The position numbers were made by a program, and so were the translations under genes. A DNA stretch of 9,060 nucleotides from an uncultured Robiginitomaculum sp. Its GTDB lineage: Bacteria > Pseudomonadota > Alphaproteobacteria > Caulobacterales > Maricaulaceae. The DNA lies in contig CALKXN010000197.1 in NCBI GenBank assembly GCA_938003555.1, positions 1 through 9,060 on the forward strand. Direction: 5' to 3'. The notes under the pieces were generated by a model that was given only the letters and a program-made list of their open reading frames with translations, was not told where the DNA came from and made no database searches. Positions within the stretch are counted from its first letter, which is position 1. Each line of letters begins with the position of its first letter. This document shows, piece by piece, positions 1-6,296 of this stretch.

Positions 1-37
1 GGGCGTAAATTGACCAATCCGGGGGCTTAAATTTCAT
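1..37 (-). CDS. Start of an unidentified gene, cut by the window edge
   Basis: An ATG at 37-35 opens a leftward frame of twelve codons, reading MKFKPPDWSIYA, before the window ends. It lies 6 nt after the stop codon of the DUF350 gene and in the same frame, so it could be the next gene of that operon. I see no clear Shine-Dalgarno sequence, which fits either translational coupling or a chance frame. Twelve open codons are weak evidence on their own, and no family can be named from them. Confidence 0.35.
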   Translation of the reverse strand, partial: MKFKPPDWSIYA

Positions 38-43
38 CAACAG

Positions 44-463
44 CTAGTATTTTATATAAAGGGCTGAGGCCAGAAGCATGGAGCCCGACAACTTGAAGGC
101 CGCCAAGATAATTGCGGCGCTCATATCATTGGCAATAATGCGCTCCGGAAGGCCGCGCAGCATCAAATCTGTCACGCGGAACAAGAACAGCTGTAAGAGC
201 AGGGACACGCTGCCCCAAACCAGCATATCAAAGAGGGATTGCGAAGAGGTCATGCACGCCGCCAGCGGCAGCACCAACGCAATTAAAAACGCGCCAAAGG
301 AAGTCGCCGCCGCAACATTGCCCTCACGGATAAGTTCGACTTCTTTATGCGGCGTCAGTTTGACGTAAATCACCATGCCCGCAACATATAAAACAGCCGC
401 GAGAACAAGAAAGAAAATCAGATCAGGAAATCCTGACGCGAGAGATTGTAATGCAGGGTCCAT
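44..463 (-). CDS. DUF350 family inner-membrane protein
   Basis: This 139-residue protein is almost entirely hydrophobic, with four likely membrane helices at about residues 14-34, 50-70, 77-97 and 112-136. The charged loop after helix 1 leads into EGNVAAA and then a Gly/Ala-rich helix 2, followed by a Ser-rich turn and SLFDMLVWG. That order and the length match the DUF350 (YjfL-like) family, whose biochemical role is not established. The start ATG at 463-461 is preceded by AGAAGG with 8 nt spacing, which supports it. The gene is 106 nt downstream of ppa and may have its own promoter. A possible next gene begins 6 nt after its stop. In other bacteria DUF350 genes often sit in small operons with other uncharacterised envelope or polyamine-related genes (family knowledge); the window ends too soon to test that here. 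Confidence 0.85.
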   Translation of the reverse strand: MDPALQSLASGFPDLIFFLVLAAVLYVAGMVIYVKLTPHKEVELIREGNVAAATSFGAFLIALVLPLAACMTSSQSLFDMLVWGSVSLLLQLFLFRVTDLMLRGLPERIIANDMSAAIILAAFKLSGSMLLASALYIKY

Positions 464-513
464 AAATTAGCCTTCTCAGCAATGCGATGCGCCCCCACAC
501 CAACGGTCGAGTG

Positions 514-529
514 TCTATCTAAGGATAGA
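514..529. repeat. Inverted repeat upstream of the DUF350 gene
   Basis: TCTATC (514-519) and GATAGA (524-529) are perfect 6-bp arms around the 4-nt loop TAAG. It lies in the 106-nt gap between ppa and the DUF350 gene and overlaps a possible -10 element. No T-run follows on either strand, so it does not look like an intrinsic terminator. It could be an operator or a hairpin in the DUF350 leader. Confidence 0.5.
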
Positions 530-544
530 GCCCTTAAAGCGCAA
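516..544 (-). promoter_or_regulatory. Weak candidate promoter for the DUF350 gene
   Basis: Read leftward, TTGCGC (544-539) is followed after 17 nt by TAGATA (521-516). Each matches the sigma-70 consensus at only three of six positions. The location, about 50 nt before the DUF350 start, is reasonable, but transcription could equally come from ppa. Confidence 0.2.
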
Positions 545-581
545 GAAATTTACACCCGAAACCCTAGGGCTAGCCCTTAAA
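529..581. repeat. Pair of 10-bp direct repeats around the 3' end of ppa
   Basis: AGCCCTTAAA occurs at 529-538 and again, identically, at 572-581, with start points 43 bp apart. The second copy encodes the last codons and part of the stop codon of ppa; the first lies in the intergenic gap. It may be a remnant of a small duplication of the ppa end or coincidence. Confidence 0.45.
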
Positions 582-1097
582 ATTTGCGATGGATTGCTGG
601 ATTAACTCTCCAGCTCTTTCTTTGCTTTCCCAGCCCAGAATTTTAACCCATTTATTGGGCTCAAGATCTTTGTAATGCTCGAAGAAATGCGGAATACGGT
701 CTTGCATCACGAGGGGCAAATCTTTGTAGCTTTGAATCTGATCATAATAACGCGTCAATTTCTGATGCGGGACGGCGACGATTTTTTCGTCCATGCCGGC
801 CTCGTCTTCCATCATTAACACGCCGACAGGACGCGCGCGCACAACAGATCCCGGCATCAAGGCGCGCTGTCCAACGACCAATACATCAATGGGATCACCG
901 TCACCGCACAGCGTATGCGGCGTGAACCCATAATTACATGGATAGCGCATGGATGTATAAAGAAAGCGATCCACAAACATCGCGCCGCTGGCTTTATCAA
1001 TCTCATATTTAATCGGCTCGCCGCCTTTGGGAACTTCGATGATGACGTTAATATCAAAGGGCGGGTTTTCACCAGCCGGAATTTTGGACATGTCCAT
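570..1097 (-). CDS. ppa: Inorganic pyrophosphatase (family I, soluble)
   Basis: The enzyme hydrolyses pyrophosphate to two phosphates in the cytoplasm, using Mg2+, and so pulls biosynthetic reactions such as DNA, RNA and aminoacyl-tRNA synthesis forward. The 175-residue length is normal for bacterial family I PPases. The signature DGDPIDVLV is at residues 66-74. All the active-site residues known from the E. coli enzyme appear, offset by one: E21, K30, E32, R44, Y52, Y56, D66, D68, D71, D98, D103, K105, Y142 and K143. Two ATGs are possible (1097 and 1091); AAAGG about 7 nt upstream favours the first. The gene follows the LysE-type exporter on the same strand with a 78-nt gap that holds a plausible promoter, so it is probably transcribed on its own. 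Confidence 0.97.
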   Translation of the reverse strand: MDMSKIPAGENPPFDINVIIEVPKGGEPIKYEIDKASGAMFVDRFLYTSMRYPCNYGFTPHTLCGDGDPIDVLVVGQRALMPGSVVRARPVGVLMMEDEAGMDEKIVAVPHQKLTRYYDQIQSYKDLPLVMQDRIPHFFEHYKDLEPNKWVKILGWESKERAGELIQQSIANFKG

Positions 1098-1124
1098 GAT
1101 AAAGCCTTTATTATATTCGCGCGA

Positions 1125-1152
1125 TCTATAGCCGATGGAGGTGAAGTTTCAA
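1125..1152 (-). promoter_or_regulatory. Candidate sigma-70 promoter for ppa
   Basis: Read leftward, TTGAAA (1152-1147, five of six consensus matches) is followed after 16 nt by TATAGA (1130-1125, four of six). Transcription would start about 20 nt before the ppa ATG. A second TATAAT-like sequence at about 1111-1117 lacks a -35 and is so close to the start codon that it would leave almost no leader. Confidence 0.4.
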
Positions 1153-1168
1153 CTGCTCGCTCGCAGTT
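1151..1168. repeat. Inverted repeat between the LysE-type gene and ppa
   Basis: AACTGC (1151-1156) and GCAGTT (1163-1168) are perfect 6-bp arms with a 6-nt loop. It begins 7 nt after the stop codon of the LysE-type gene and touches the candidate -35 of ppa. It may terminate the upstream message weakly, but no U-run follows in the leftward direction. It could also be an operator for ppa. Confidence 0.45.
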
Positions 1169-1175
1169 TTGACGC

Positions 1176-1793
1176 CTAGAGTGTGAAGAAAATTGCAGCG
1201 AACCCCGCAATGATCATCACAAGACCAATTGTGATGTTAAATATCTTGGCCCGTGTTTCATCTTGCAGCGCATTTCGGATCAAACGCCCAAACCCCGCAT
1301 AGACGGCAAGCCCTTGAAGTTCGAGATATGTTAGCGTCGAAATCATCACAACAAATTGCGGAATGATGGGCTGGGATGTATCGAAAAATGTGGGCAAAAT
1401 CCCCGCAAATGTGATCAGCGCCAATGGGTTGGTCAGCTGTAATGTCAGGCCCTTAAAGTATAATTTTGCTTTGGGCGGAACGTCCGCTTCGGCCTTGAGC
1501 ATCCGGTCAACCGGCGCCCGCATAATGGATATGCCCAGCCACAAAATAACCCCAAGCCCGATAAGTTTAAGCGCCAAAAATGCTTGCGGAAAGGTCGTCG
1601 CTAAAACCGCTGCGCCCGACGCCGCCAGTGCAAGCCAGATGACATTTGCCGAAGCCACACCCAGCGCTGCCATCATAGAAGGCCAAAACCCATAACGAAA
1701 TGAACTGCTCATCACAAGCATCACCGCAGGCCCGGGTGTTAAGCCGCCAACAAAAAATAAAGCAACAAGCGCGAGCCAGGTTTCAGGGGACAT
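1176..1793 (-). CDS. LysE/RhtB family amino-acid exporter
   Basis: This family exports amino acids or related small molecules across the inner membrane, usually by proton exchange; the substrate cannot be read from the sequence. The start I prefer, ATG 1793-1791, gives 205 residues, the usual family length. The family hallmark GLTPGPAVM is at residues 18-26 inside helix 1. TNPLALITF at about 121-129 corresponds to the conserved TNP motif of the second half. Hydrophobic segments at about 5-25, 40-63, 68-91, 121-137, 144-165 and 184-205 fit six helices. A GTG at 1826 would add eleven residues (MLEHAYNLSCF) unlike the usual N-terminus. The ribosome site before 1793 is weak (GAG, 7 nt). The gene is divergent from the small exported protein at 1909. 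Confidence 0.9.
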   Translation of the reverse strand: MSPETWLALVALFFVGGLTPGPAVMLVMSSSFRYGFWPSMMAALGVASANVIWLALAASGAAVLATTFPQAFLALKLIGLGVILWLGISIMRAPVDRMLKAEADVPPKAKLYFKGLTLQLTNPLALITFAGILPTFFDTSQPIIPQFVVMISTLTYLELQGLAVYAGFGRLIRNALQDETRAKIFNITIGLVMIIAGFAAIFFTL

Positions 1794-1823
1794 AAAGCAA
1801 CTCAAGTTATAAGCGTGCTCTAA

Positions 1824-1840
1824 CACGGATAGGCACGGAT
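1824..1840. repeat. Tandem CACGGAT motif with 10-bp period
   Basis: CACGGAT occurs at 1824-1830 and 1834-1840, exactly one helical turn apart, in the divergent region between the LysE-type gene and the small exported protein. Such phased half-sites can bind a dimeric regulator, and LysE-type genes often lie beside one, but no regulator gene is present here. It may be chance. Confidence 0.35.
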
Positions 1841-1848
1841 TTGCCTAG

Positions 1849-1877
1849 TTGCAATTTTTATTTACTCACCGCATGAT
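1849..1877 (+). promoter_or_regulatory. Candidate promoter of the six-cysteine exported protein
   Basis: TTGCAA (1849-1854) and CATGAT (1872-1877) are separated by 17 nt and each match the sigma-70 consensus at four of six positions. Transcription would begin near 1884 and leave a leader of about 25 nt with the strong ribosome site inside it. The -10 is overlapped by an inverted repeat. Confidence 0.35.
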
Positions 1878-1885
1878 TTACATGC
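1871..1885. promoter_or_regulatory. Inverted repeat over a -10 element, possible operator
   Basis: GCATG and CATGC form a perfect 5-bp inverted repeat around ATTTA. It covers the candidate -10 at 1872-1877 and the presumed transcription start, a position typical of a repressor site. A short hairpin in the leader RNA is the alternative. No regulator can be matched to it. Confidence 0.35.
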
Positions 1886-1893
1886 GAAGCCAT

Positions 1894-1900
1894 AAAGGAG
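1894..1900 (+). promoter_or_regulatory. Strong ribosome binding site that fixes the start at 1909
   Basis: AAAGGAG ends 8 nt before the ATG at 1909. It rules out the longer frame from TTG 1849, which would put twenty charged residues ahead of the signal peptide. Confidence 0.75.
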
Positions 1901-1908
1901 ACATTCAC

Positions 1909-2397
1909 ATGAAATTATTACATCTTGGGCTCGTTGCCGGATTGCTATTGATTCCTGTTAAAGCCGCTGCGCAAGAGTCAAATACGGTTGAATGTTTATC
2001 GGGAGAATTTATACGAAAAGCCATAATACTCGAAGAGGCGCAAACATTACCCAATTATAGCGAGCCGGAAATTGGCGGTACGCGGGTTCAAAGGCAACAC
2101 TCTAAAACGTTTTTATGGGGACACGCTAAATTTATTGACCGCGATGGAAACAAAGCTGCGATCTGCCAATATAGCAACCATGTCGGCCTTGTGGCACAAT
2201 TCGCTTTCACTGCAGACTCTGCGAATGATCTTGTGAACAGTTGCACGCCAGAGAGCTGTGATGGAAAATCCTATTGGCGCGAGGAATATGATCGTGAAGC
2301 CCCATCTCAAACGATGATATATGTTTGCGTTCGCGCTGATAAGGGAATCGAATTTCCCAGCATCAAATGTCCAGTTCAGAGCACGCCTAGCCGTTAG
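1909..2397 (+). CDS. Small exported protein with six cysteines, unknown family
   Basis: I do not recognise a family. From the ATG at 1909 the protein has 162 residues. Residues 1-21 form a signal peptide: MKLL, a hydrophobic core to about residue 17, then VKAAA with likely cleavage after A21. There is no lipobox cysteine at the cleavage site, so the product should be periplasmic or secreted. The mature part of about 140 residues has exactly six cysteines, C29, C86, C112, C117, C140 and C154, including the CTPESC pair, enough for three disulfides. It has no second membrane segment and no sequence repeats, and it mixes aromatic and charged residues like a small globular domain. The gene stands alone: it is divergent from the LysE-type gene, and its stop codon overlaps that of argG on the other strand. 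It is preceded by a strong ribosome site and a plausible promoter, so it looks real and expressed. Confidence 0.8.
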   Translation: MKLLHLGLVAGLLLIPVKAAAQESNTVECLSGEFIRKAIILEEAQTLPNYSEPEIGGTRVQRQHSKTFLWGHAKFIDRDGNKAAICQYSNHVGLVAQFAFTADSANDLVNSCTPESCDGKSYWREEYDREAPSQTMIYVCVRADKGIEFPSIKCPVQSTPSR

Positions 2398-3617
2398 CTA
2401 TTTTTCCCCGCCTTACGGTCACGCGCTTTAAGAAGGCGCAAACGCAATGCGTTGATTTTGATAAATCCGCCTGCATCAGCTTGATCATAGACGTCATCTT
2501 CTTCAAAGGTGACGTGTTCTTGGGAATAGAGTGAATAATCGGATTTGCGCCCGACAATGTCGACATTGCCTTTATAGAGCTTGAGGCGAACTGTGCCCGT
2601 GACAAGCTCTTGGGATTTGTCGATGGCCGCTTGGAGCATTTCTCGCTCGGGGCTGTACCAATAGCCATTATAAACCAGCTCTGCATATTTCGGCATAAGC
2701 TCGTCTTTCAAATGGCTCGCGCCCTTATCCATTGTGATCTGTTCAATGCCGCGATGCGCCATCAGCAAGATTGTTCCGCCGGGAGTCTCATAGACGCCGC
2801 GCGATTTCATGCCGACATAACGATTTTCCAAAAGATCAAGACGACCAATACCGTTTGCGCCGCCGAGCTCATTCAGCTTGGTCAGAATTGTGGCCGGCGA
2901 CATATCTTCGCCGTCAATTGACACTGCGTCGCCGCGCTCAAAACCGACTTGGATATAGGTGGCCTTATCCGGCGCGGCCTCAGGACTAACGGTGCGCTGA
3001 TAAATATATTCCGGCGCTTCATCATACGGGTCTTCGAGCACTTTACCTTCGGATGACGTGTGCAGCAAATTGGCATCCACAGAGAACGGCGCTTCGCCGC
3101 GTTTGTCTTTGGCAATTTCAATGCCGTGTTTTTCAGCATATTCGATCAGCTTATTTCGCGAATTGAGATCCCATTCACGCCACGGGGCGATCACTTTAAT
3201 CTCCGGATCAAGCGCGTAATAGCCAAGTTCAAATCGCACTTGGTCATTGCCCTTACCTGTCGCGCCGTGACAGACAGCGTCCGCGCCGACCATATGCGCG
3301 ATTTCAATTTGGCGCTTGGAAATTAGGGGGCGAGCGATAGAGGTGCCGAGCAAGTAAAGCCCTTCATAGAGCGCATTAGCGCGAAACATCGGAAACACAA
3401 AGTCACGCACGAATTCTTCGCGAAGATCATCAATATAGATCTCTTTGACGCCAGCCGCTTCGGCCTTGCGGCGCGCTGGCTCTAACTCTTCGCCTTGCCC
3501 AAGATCAGCCGTGAACGTAACGACTTCGCAGCCTTTTTCTTCTTGAAGCCATTTGAGAATGATGGATGTATCCAATCCACCGGAATAGGCCAAGACAACT
3601 TTTTTCGGGGTGCTCAT
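2394..3617 (-). CDS. argG: Argininosuccinate synthase
   Basis: The enzyme joins citrulline and aspartate, using ATP, to make argininosuccinate, the penultimate step of arginine synthesis in the cytoplasm. From the ATG at 3617 it has 407 residues, the usual length of the common bacterial type. The ATP-pyrophosphatase loop AYSGGLDTS is at residues 10-18. The substrate-binding stretch [14 protein letters not shown] is at 117-130, and [15 protein letters not shown] is at about 177-191, all typical of the family. An ATG at 3629 would add MRST, but no ribosome site precedes it; GAG 8 nt before 3617 slightly favours the shorter form. Its stop codon (TAA, 2396-2394) overlaps the stop of the convergent small exported protein. 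It is divergent from the MscS-type gene. No other arg gene is in the window. Confidence 0.97.
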   Translation of the reverse strand: MSTPKKVVLAYSGGLDTSIILKWLQEEKGCEVVTFTADLGQGEELEPARRKAEAAGVKEIYIDDLREEFVRDFVFPMFRANALYEGLYLLGTSIARPLISKRQIEIAHMVGADAVCHGATGKGNDQVRFELGYYALDPEIKVIAPWREWDLNSRNKLIEYAEKHGIEIAKDKRGEAPFSVDANLLHTSSEGKVLEDPYDEAPEYIYQRTVSPEAAPDKATYIQVGFERGDAVSIDGEDMSPATILTKLNELGGANGIGRLDLLENRYVGMKSRGVYETPGGTILLMAHRGIEQITMDKGASHLKDELMPKYAELVYNGYWYSPEREMLQAAIDKSQELVTGTVRLKLYKGNVDIVGRKSDYSLYSQEHVTFEEDDVYDQADAGGFIKINALRLRLLKARDRKAGKNS

Positions 3618-3653
3618 TGTAGATCTCATATTTTAGTATTTATATTCGCCGCG

Positions 3654-3688
3654 CTCTTACGCATTTTGGGTTACTAAAGCCATAAGAG
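3654..3688. promoter_or_regulatory. Spaced dyad in the argG/mscS divergent region
   Basis: CTCTTACG (3654-3661) and CATAAGAG (3681-3688) form an inverted repeat matching at seven of eight positions, with 19 nt between the arms. It sits midway between two divergent genes, upstream of the argG start and touching the candidate -35 of the channel gene. It could be a binding site acting on either gene. The resemblance to a known operator, including ArgR, is not clear. Confidence 0.3.
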
Positions 3689-3717
3689 TTTACAAATTGG
3701 GGCCGCGCCCTTACACA
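3689..3717 (+). promoter_or_regulatory. Candidate promoter of the mscS-ttcA pair
   Basis: TTTACA (3689-3694, five of six consensus matches) and TACACA (3712-3717, three of six) are 17 nt apart. The start of transcription would fall near 3724, after the ATG at 3721, which supports translation from 3748. The -10 is weak. Confidence 0.3.
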
Positions 3718-3747
3718 GCGATGAGTTCAACGGGGGTTATTACGATC

Positions 3748-5424
3748 ATGAAAATTTTGAAATTATGGGTCTTCATGGCAGCGGCGTGGATGTGCGTGGC
3801 GGCTCCTGCATATGGGCAGCAAACGGAAACGCCCCCCGCGCCTGAGCAAATTGAAACCGAGAGCCCAGCCCTCCAAAGTGAAGCCCCTCTTCAAAATGCA
3901 CTTGATGCTGAGCAAGAGGCCCTCACGCAACTCAACAAAGCTGAGCGAGAGTTTCTTGAAGCCGCGCGGCTGCGGGCCGCGGCGCAGGGCCAAACACCGG
4001 ACGCCAATACGCCGTCAGACCCAGTTGCGAGTCCAGCAGAGCTTGCCGCCGCAAATACGGCGGCGCAGACAGACGTCGCGCCAGGACTTTTTACTTCGGA
4101 AGGTCTAAAGACCAGAGGTCAAGCCATCCTGAATAAATTGATTGAATGGTTCACAAATCCAGCATTTTTAGCTCAGCTTGGCACGATCATCTTTGCATTT
4201 TTCGCCTCGCCAATCATCGCCAATCTCCTCAAGAAAAAGATATTCTTATTTCGCTCGCCCCCTGAAGAGACCGCAAAGTTAAAGCCGATCAGAGATTATA
4301 TTTATCGATCGGGCAAATTCCTGCGCATCATCATTCTTGTGATACTTCTTGCTATAATCGCCGCGATTTTAAAGGCCATTCCCATTGGCGCGCCCGCCTG
4401 CGCAGCGGATGCGGCAGACTGCGTTGCCACGGGCCAAAACTGGCTTGTGAAATTGGCCCAAGGCCTCGCCGTGGTTTTCTTACTCTACAAAGCCATCAAA
4501 GAATTTATCACAAACCCGCTCTTTCAAAAGGTCGCGCTGTGGACGATTATCCCGCTCGCCCTACTTGTGGTTTTTGGATATTTTGATGACCTAACTAATT
4601 TCATGAACAGTGTTGAATTGCTGCGTATGGGAAAATCTCCCATCACGCTGATGACGGTTGTTCAAGTCGCGATCTTTGGCGCGCTATTCTTTAAACTTGG
4701 CGGAATCGCCAATAAAAAAGGCCAAGACGCCATTCGGTCTCAGGATAGTTTGGACAGTAGCACGCGCGAAGTCGTCTCAAAGATATTCCAGATACTTGTT
4801 TTTGGCCTTGTCTTTATCTTGGTCATGGGCGCCGCCAAAGTGCCGCTTTCGGGCCTTGTAGTTATCTTCTCGGCGCTCTCATTGGGTATTGGTCTGGGTC
4901 TTCAACCTGTCGCAGCAAATTTTGTCTCGGGCTTGATTATCCTCTTTGATCGCTCTGTGCGCGTCGGTGATTTTGTATCACTTGAGGATGGCCGTGAAGG
5001 TTTTGTGGAAGCGATCAATATGCGCTCTACAACGGTTGAGACGACGGATGGCAAAGACATTATGGTCCCCAATACGACATTCATTGAAAGCTCTTATGAA
5101 AACTGGACGCATAAAGATCCGCGTCAACGTTATGAAGTCTATTTCACGGTCGCCTATGATACGGATATTGATACGCTTGAGGATATCATCATGCCCGCAA
5201 TCAAAGCCCATCCTAGCGTATTGATGGAACCCGAAGAGCCGGATTTAGAACTGCGCGAATTTGGAGAAAACGGCATTAATTTTGCGGTTGAGTTTTGGTG
5301 CTCCGGCATTGATGACGGGCCGAATAAATTTACATCGGATTTGAATTTCGCAATTTGGCGCGTGCTTAAAAAGAACGGTATCGTCATGCCATTGCCGCAG
5401 CGCATTATCAAAACCGTCAAATAG
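3748..5424 (+). CDS. Large MscS-superfamily mechanosensitive channel
   Basis: The protein should be an inner-membrane channel that opens under membrane tension and releases solutes on osmotic downshock. From the ATG at 3748 it has 558 residues, about twice the length of E. coli MscS. Residues 1-23 look like a signal peptide ending AYG. A Pro/Gln/Glu-rich region follows, with a possible coiled coil at about 50-80. Likely membrane helices are at about 140-162, 191-213, 232-253, 262-280, 301-320 and 342-364. The pore helix then has the family pattern [20 protein letters not shown] (375-394), and [11 protein letters not shown] leads into the cytoplasmic beta domain with [15 protein letters not shown] (440-454). 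The alpha/beta domain ends at 558. C218 and C225 lie in the first large loop. The upstream starts (TTG 3697, ATG 3721) lack ribosome sites and would bury the signal peptide; 3748 has only a distant G-run. ttcA follows 7 nt later. Confidence 0.92.
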   Translation: MKILKLWVFMAAAWMCVAAPAYGQQTETPPAPEQIETESPALQSEAPLQNALDAEQEALTQLNKAEREFLEAARLRAAAQGQTPDANTPSDPVASPAELAAANTAAQTDVAPGLFTSEGLKTRGQAILNKLIEWFTNPAFLAQLGTIIFAFFASPIIANLLKKKIFLFRSPPEETAKLKPIRDYIYRSGKFLRIIILVILLAIIAAILKAIPIGAPACAADAADCVATGQNWLVKLAQGLAVVFLLYKAIKEFITNPLFQKVALWTIIPLALLVVFGYFDDLTNFMNSVELLRMGKSPITLMTVVQVAIFGALFFKLGGIANKKGQDAIRSQDSLDSSTREVVSKIFQILVFGLVFILVMGAAKVPLSGLVVIFSALSLGIGLGLQPVAANFVSGLIILFDRSVRVGDFVSLEDGREGFVEAINMRSTTVETTDGKDIMVPNTTFIESSYENWTHKDPRQRYEVYFTVAYDTDIDTLEDIIMPAIKAHPSVLMEPEEPDLELREFGENGINFAVEFWCSGIDDGPNKFTSDLNFAIWRVLKKNGIVMPLPQRIIKTVK

Positions 5425-5431
5425 ACATTTC

Positions 5432-6292
5432 ATGTCCCAAGATTATTCCCAAATTGCGCGGGCCCTATTTTCGCGTGCGCCAAGCACCGCCAATTTCAAT
5501 CATTTGCGCAAGCGCCTGAAACGGCAAGCCGCAGATACAATTGACCGATTTGGCATGATAAAGGCGGGTGGCGGCGCGCCGGCGCGCTGGCTCATCTGTT
5601 TGTCGGGCGGCAAAGATAGCTATGCCCTGCTGGCCATCTTGCTGGATTTAAAAGCTCAAGGCGATTTGCCCGTTGATTTACTCGCCTGTAATTTGGATCA
5701 AAAACAGCCCGATTTTCCGGAACATATTTTACCCGAATGGCTCGGCGCGATTGGTGTCCCTTACCGCATAGAAACGAAAGACACCTATTCTATCGTTTCA
5801 GATAAGACCCCCGAAGGCAAAACCTTTTGCGCGCTCTGCTCCCGCCTTCGGCGCGGGCATTTATACCGCGTGGCCCGCGAAGAAGGCTGCAGCGCCGTTG
5901 TGCTAGGCCATCACCGCGAAGACGCGCTGGCGACCTTTATGATGAATATGATCCATGGCGGACGGCTCGCCGCCATGCCGGCTAAATTGCTGAATGATGA
6001 TGGCGACGTTACGGTCCTGCGCCCCTTGATTGAAACCGCCGAAGCCGATCTAGCGAAATATACCGCCGCGCTCGGCTGCCCGATAATTCCGTGTAATCTC
6101 TGCGGCAGTCAAGACGGATTGCAGCGCCAAGCCATGGCGCGCAAACTCCAAGACTGGGAGAAAACCGCGCCGGGCACCAAAGCCAATATGCTGCGCGCTC
6201 TCGGCCATATCCGCCCATCGCATATGCTGGACGACGCGCTATTTGATTTCAAATCCCTGACGCCGCAAGGTGACGATAAAGATGTGCCTTAA
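5432..6292 (+). CDS. ttcA: tRNA 2-thiocytidine(32) synthetase TtcA
   Basis: TtcA activates C32 of certain tRNAs with ATP and replaces its oxygen with sulfur, giving 2-thiocytidine, which tunes decoding. It carries a [4Fe-4S] cluster. The 286-residue protein has the PP-loop LSGGKDSY at residues 57-64, the CALC pair (C133, C136) and the second pair CNLCGSQ (C221, C224). In this family two cysteines of the first pair and one of the second hold the cluster. [14 protein letters not shown] at about 159-172 is also typical. The gene starts 7 nt after the MscS-type gene on the same strand, with no obvious ribosome site, so it probably relies on the upstream message and translational coupling. Its stop codon is 4 nt from that of the convergent DUF2207 gene. 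Confidence 0.95.
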   Translation: MSQDYSQIARALFSRAPSTANFNHLRKRLKRQAADTIDRFGMIKAGGGAPARWLICLSGGKDSYALLAILLDLKAQGDLPVDLLACNLDQKQPDFPEHILPEWLGAIGVPYRIETKDTYSIVSDKTPEGKTFCALCSRLRRGHLYRVAREEGCSAVVLGHHREDALATFMMNMIHGGRLAAMPAKLLNDDGDVTVLRPLIETAEADLAKYTAALGCPIIPCNLCGSQDGLQRQAMARKLQDWEKTAPGTKANMLRALGHIRPSHMLDDALFDFKSLTPQGDDKDVP

Positions 6293-6296
6293 CAGC

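Noticed and set aside
562..577. Intrinsic terminator of ppa
   Set aside because: The palindromes allow only a very short stem and no U-run follows in the leftward direction.
857..1210. Leftward open frame of 117 codons overlapping ppa
   Set aside because: It lies in another frame of the ppa gene, whose protein is fully conserved, and its translation resembles no family.
1794..1826. GTG start at 1826 for the LysE-type exporter
   Set aside because: It adds eleven residues before the usual N-terminus; the ATG at 1793 gives the normal family length.
1849..1908. N-terminal extension of the six-cysteine protein from TTG 1849
   Set aside because: It would place twenty residues before an obvious signal peptide; AAAGGAG 8 nt before ATG 1909 fixes the start.
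3697..3747. N-terminal extension of the MscS-type channel from TTG 3697 or ATG 3721
   Set aside because: Neither has a ribosome site, the candidate transcription start is near 3724, and the extension would bury the signal peptide.
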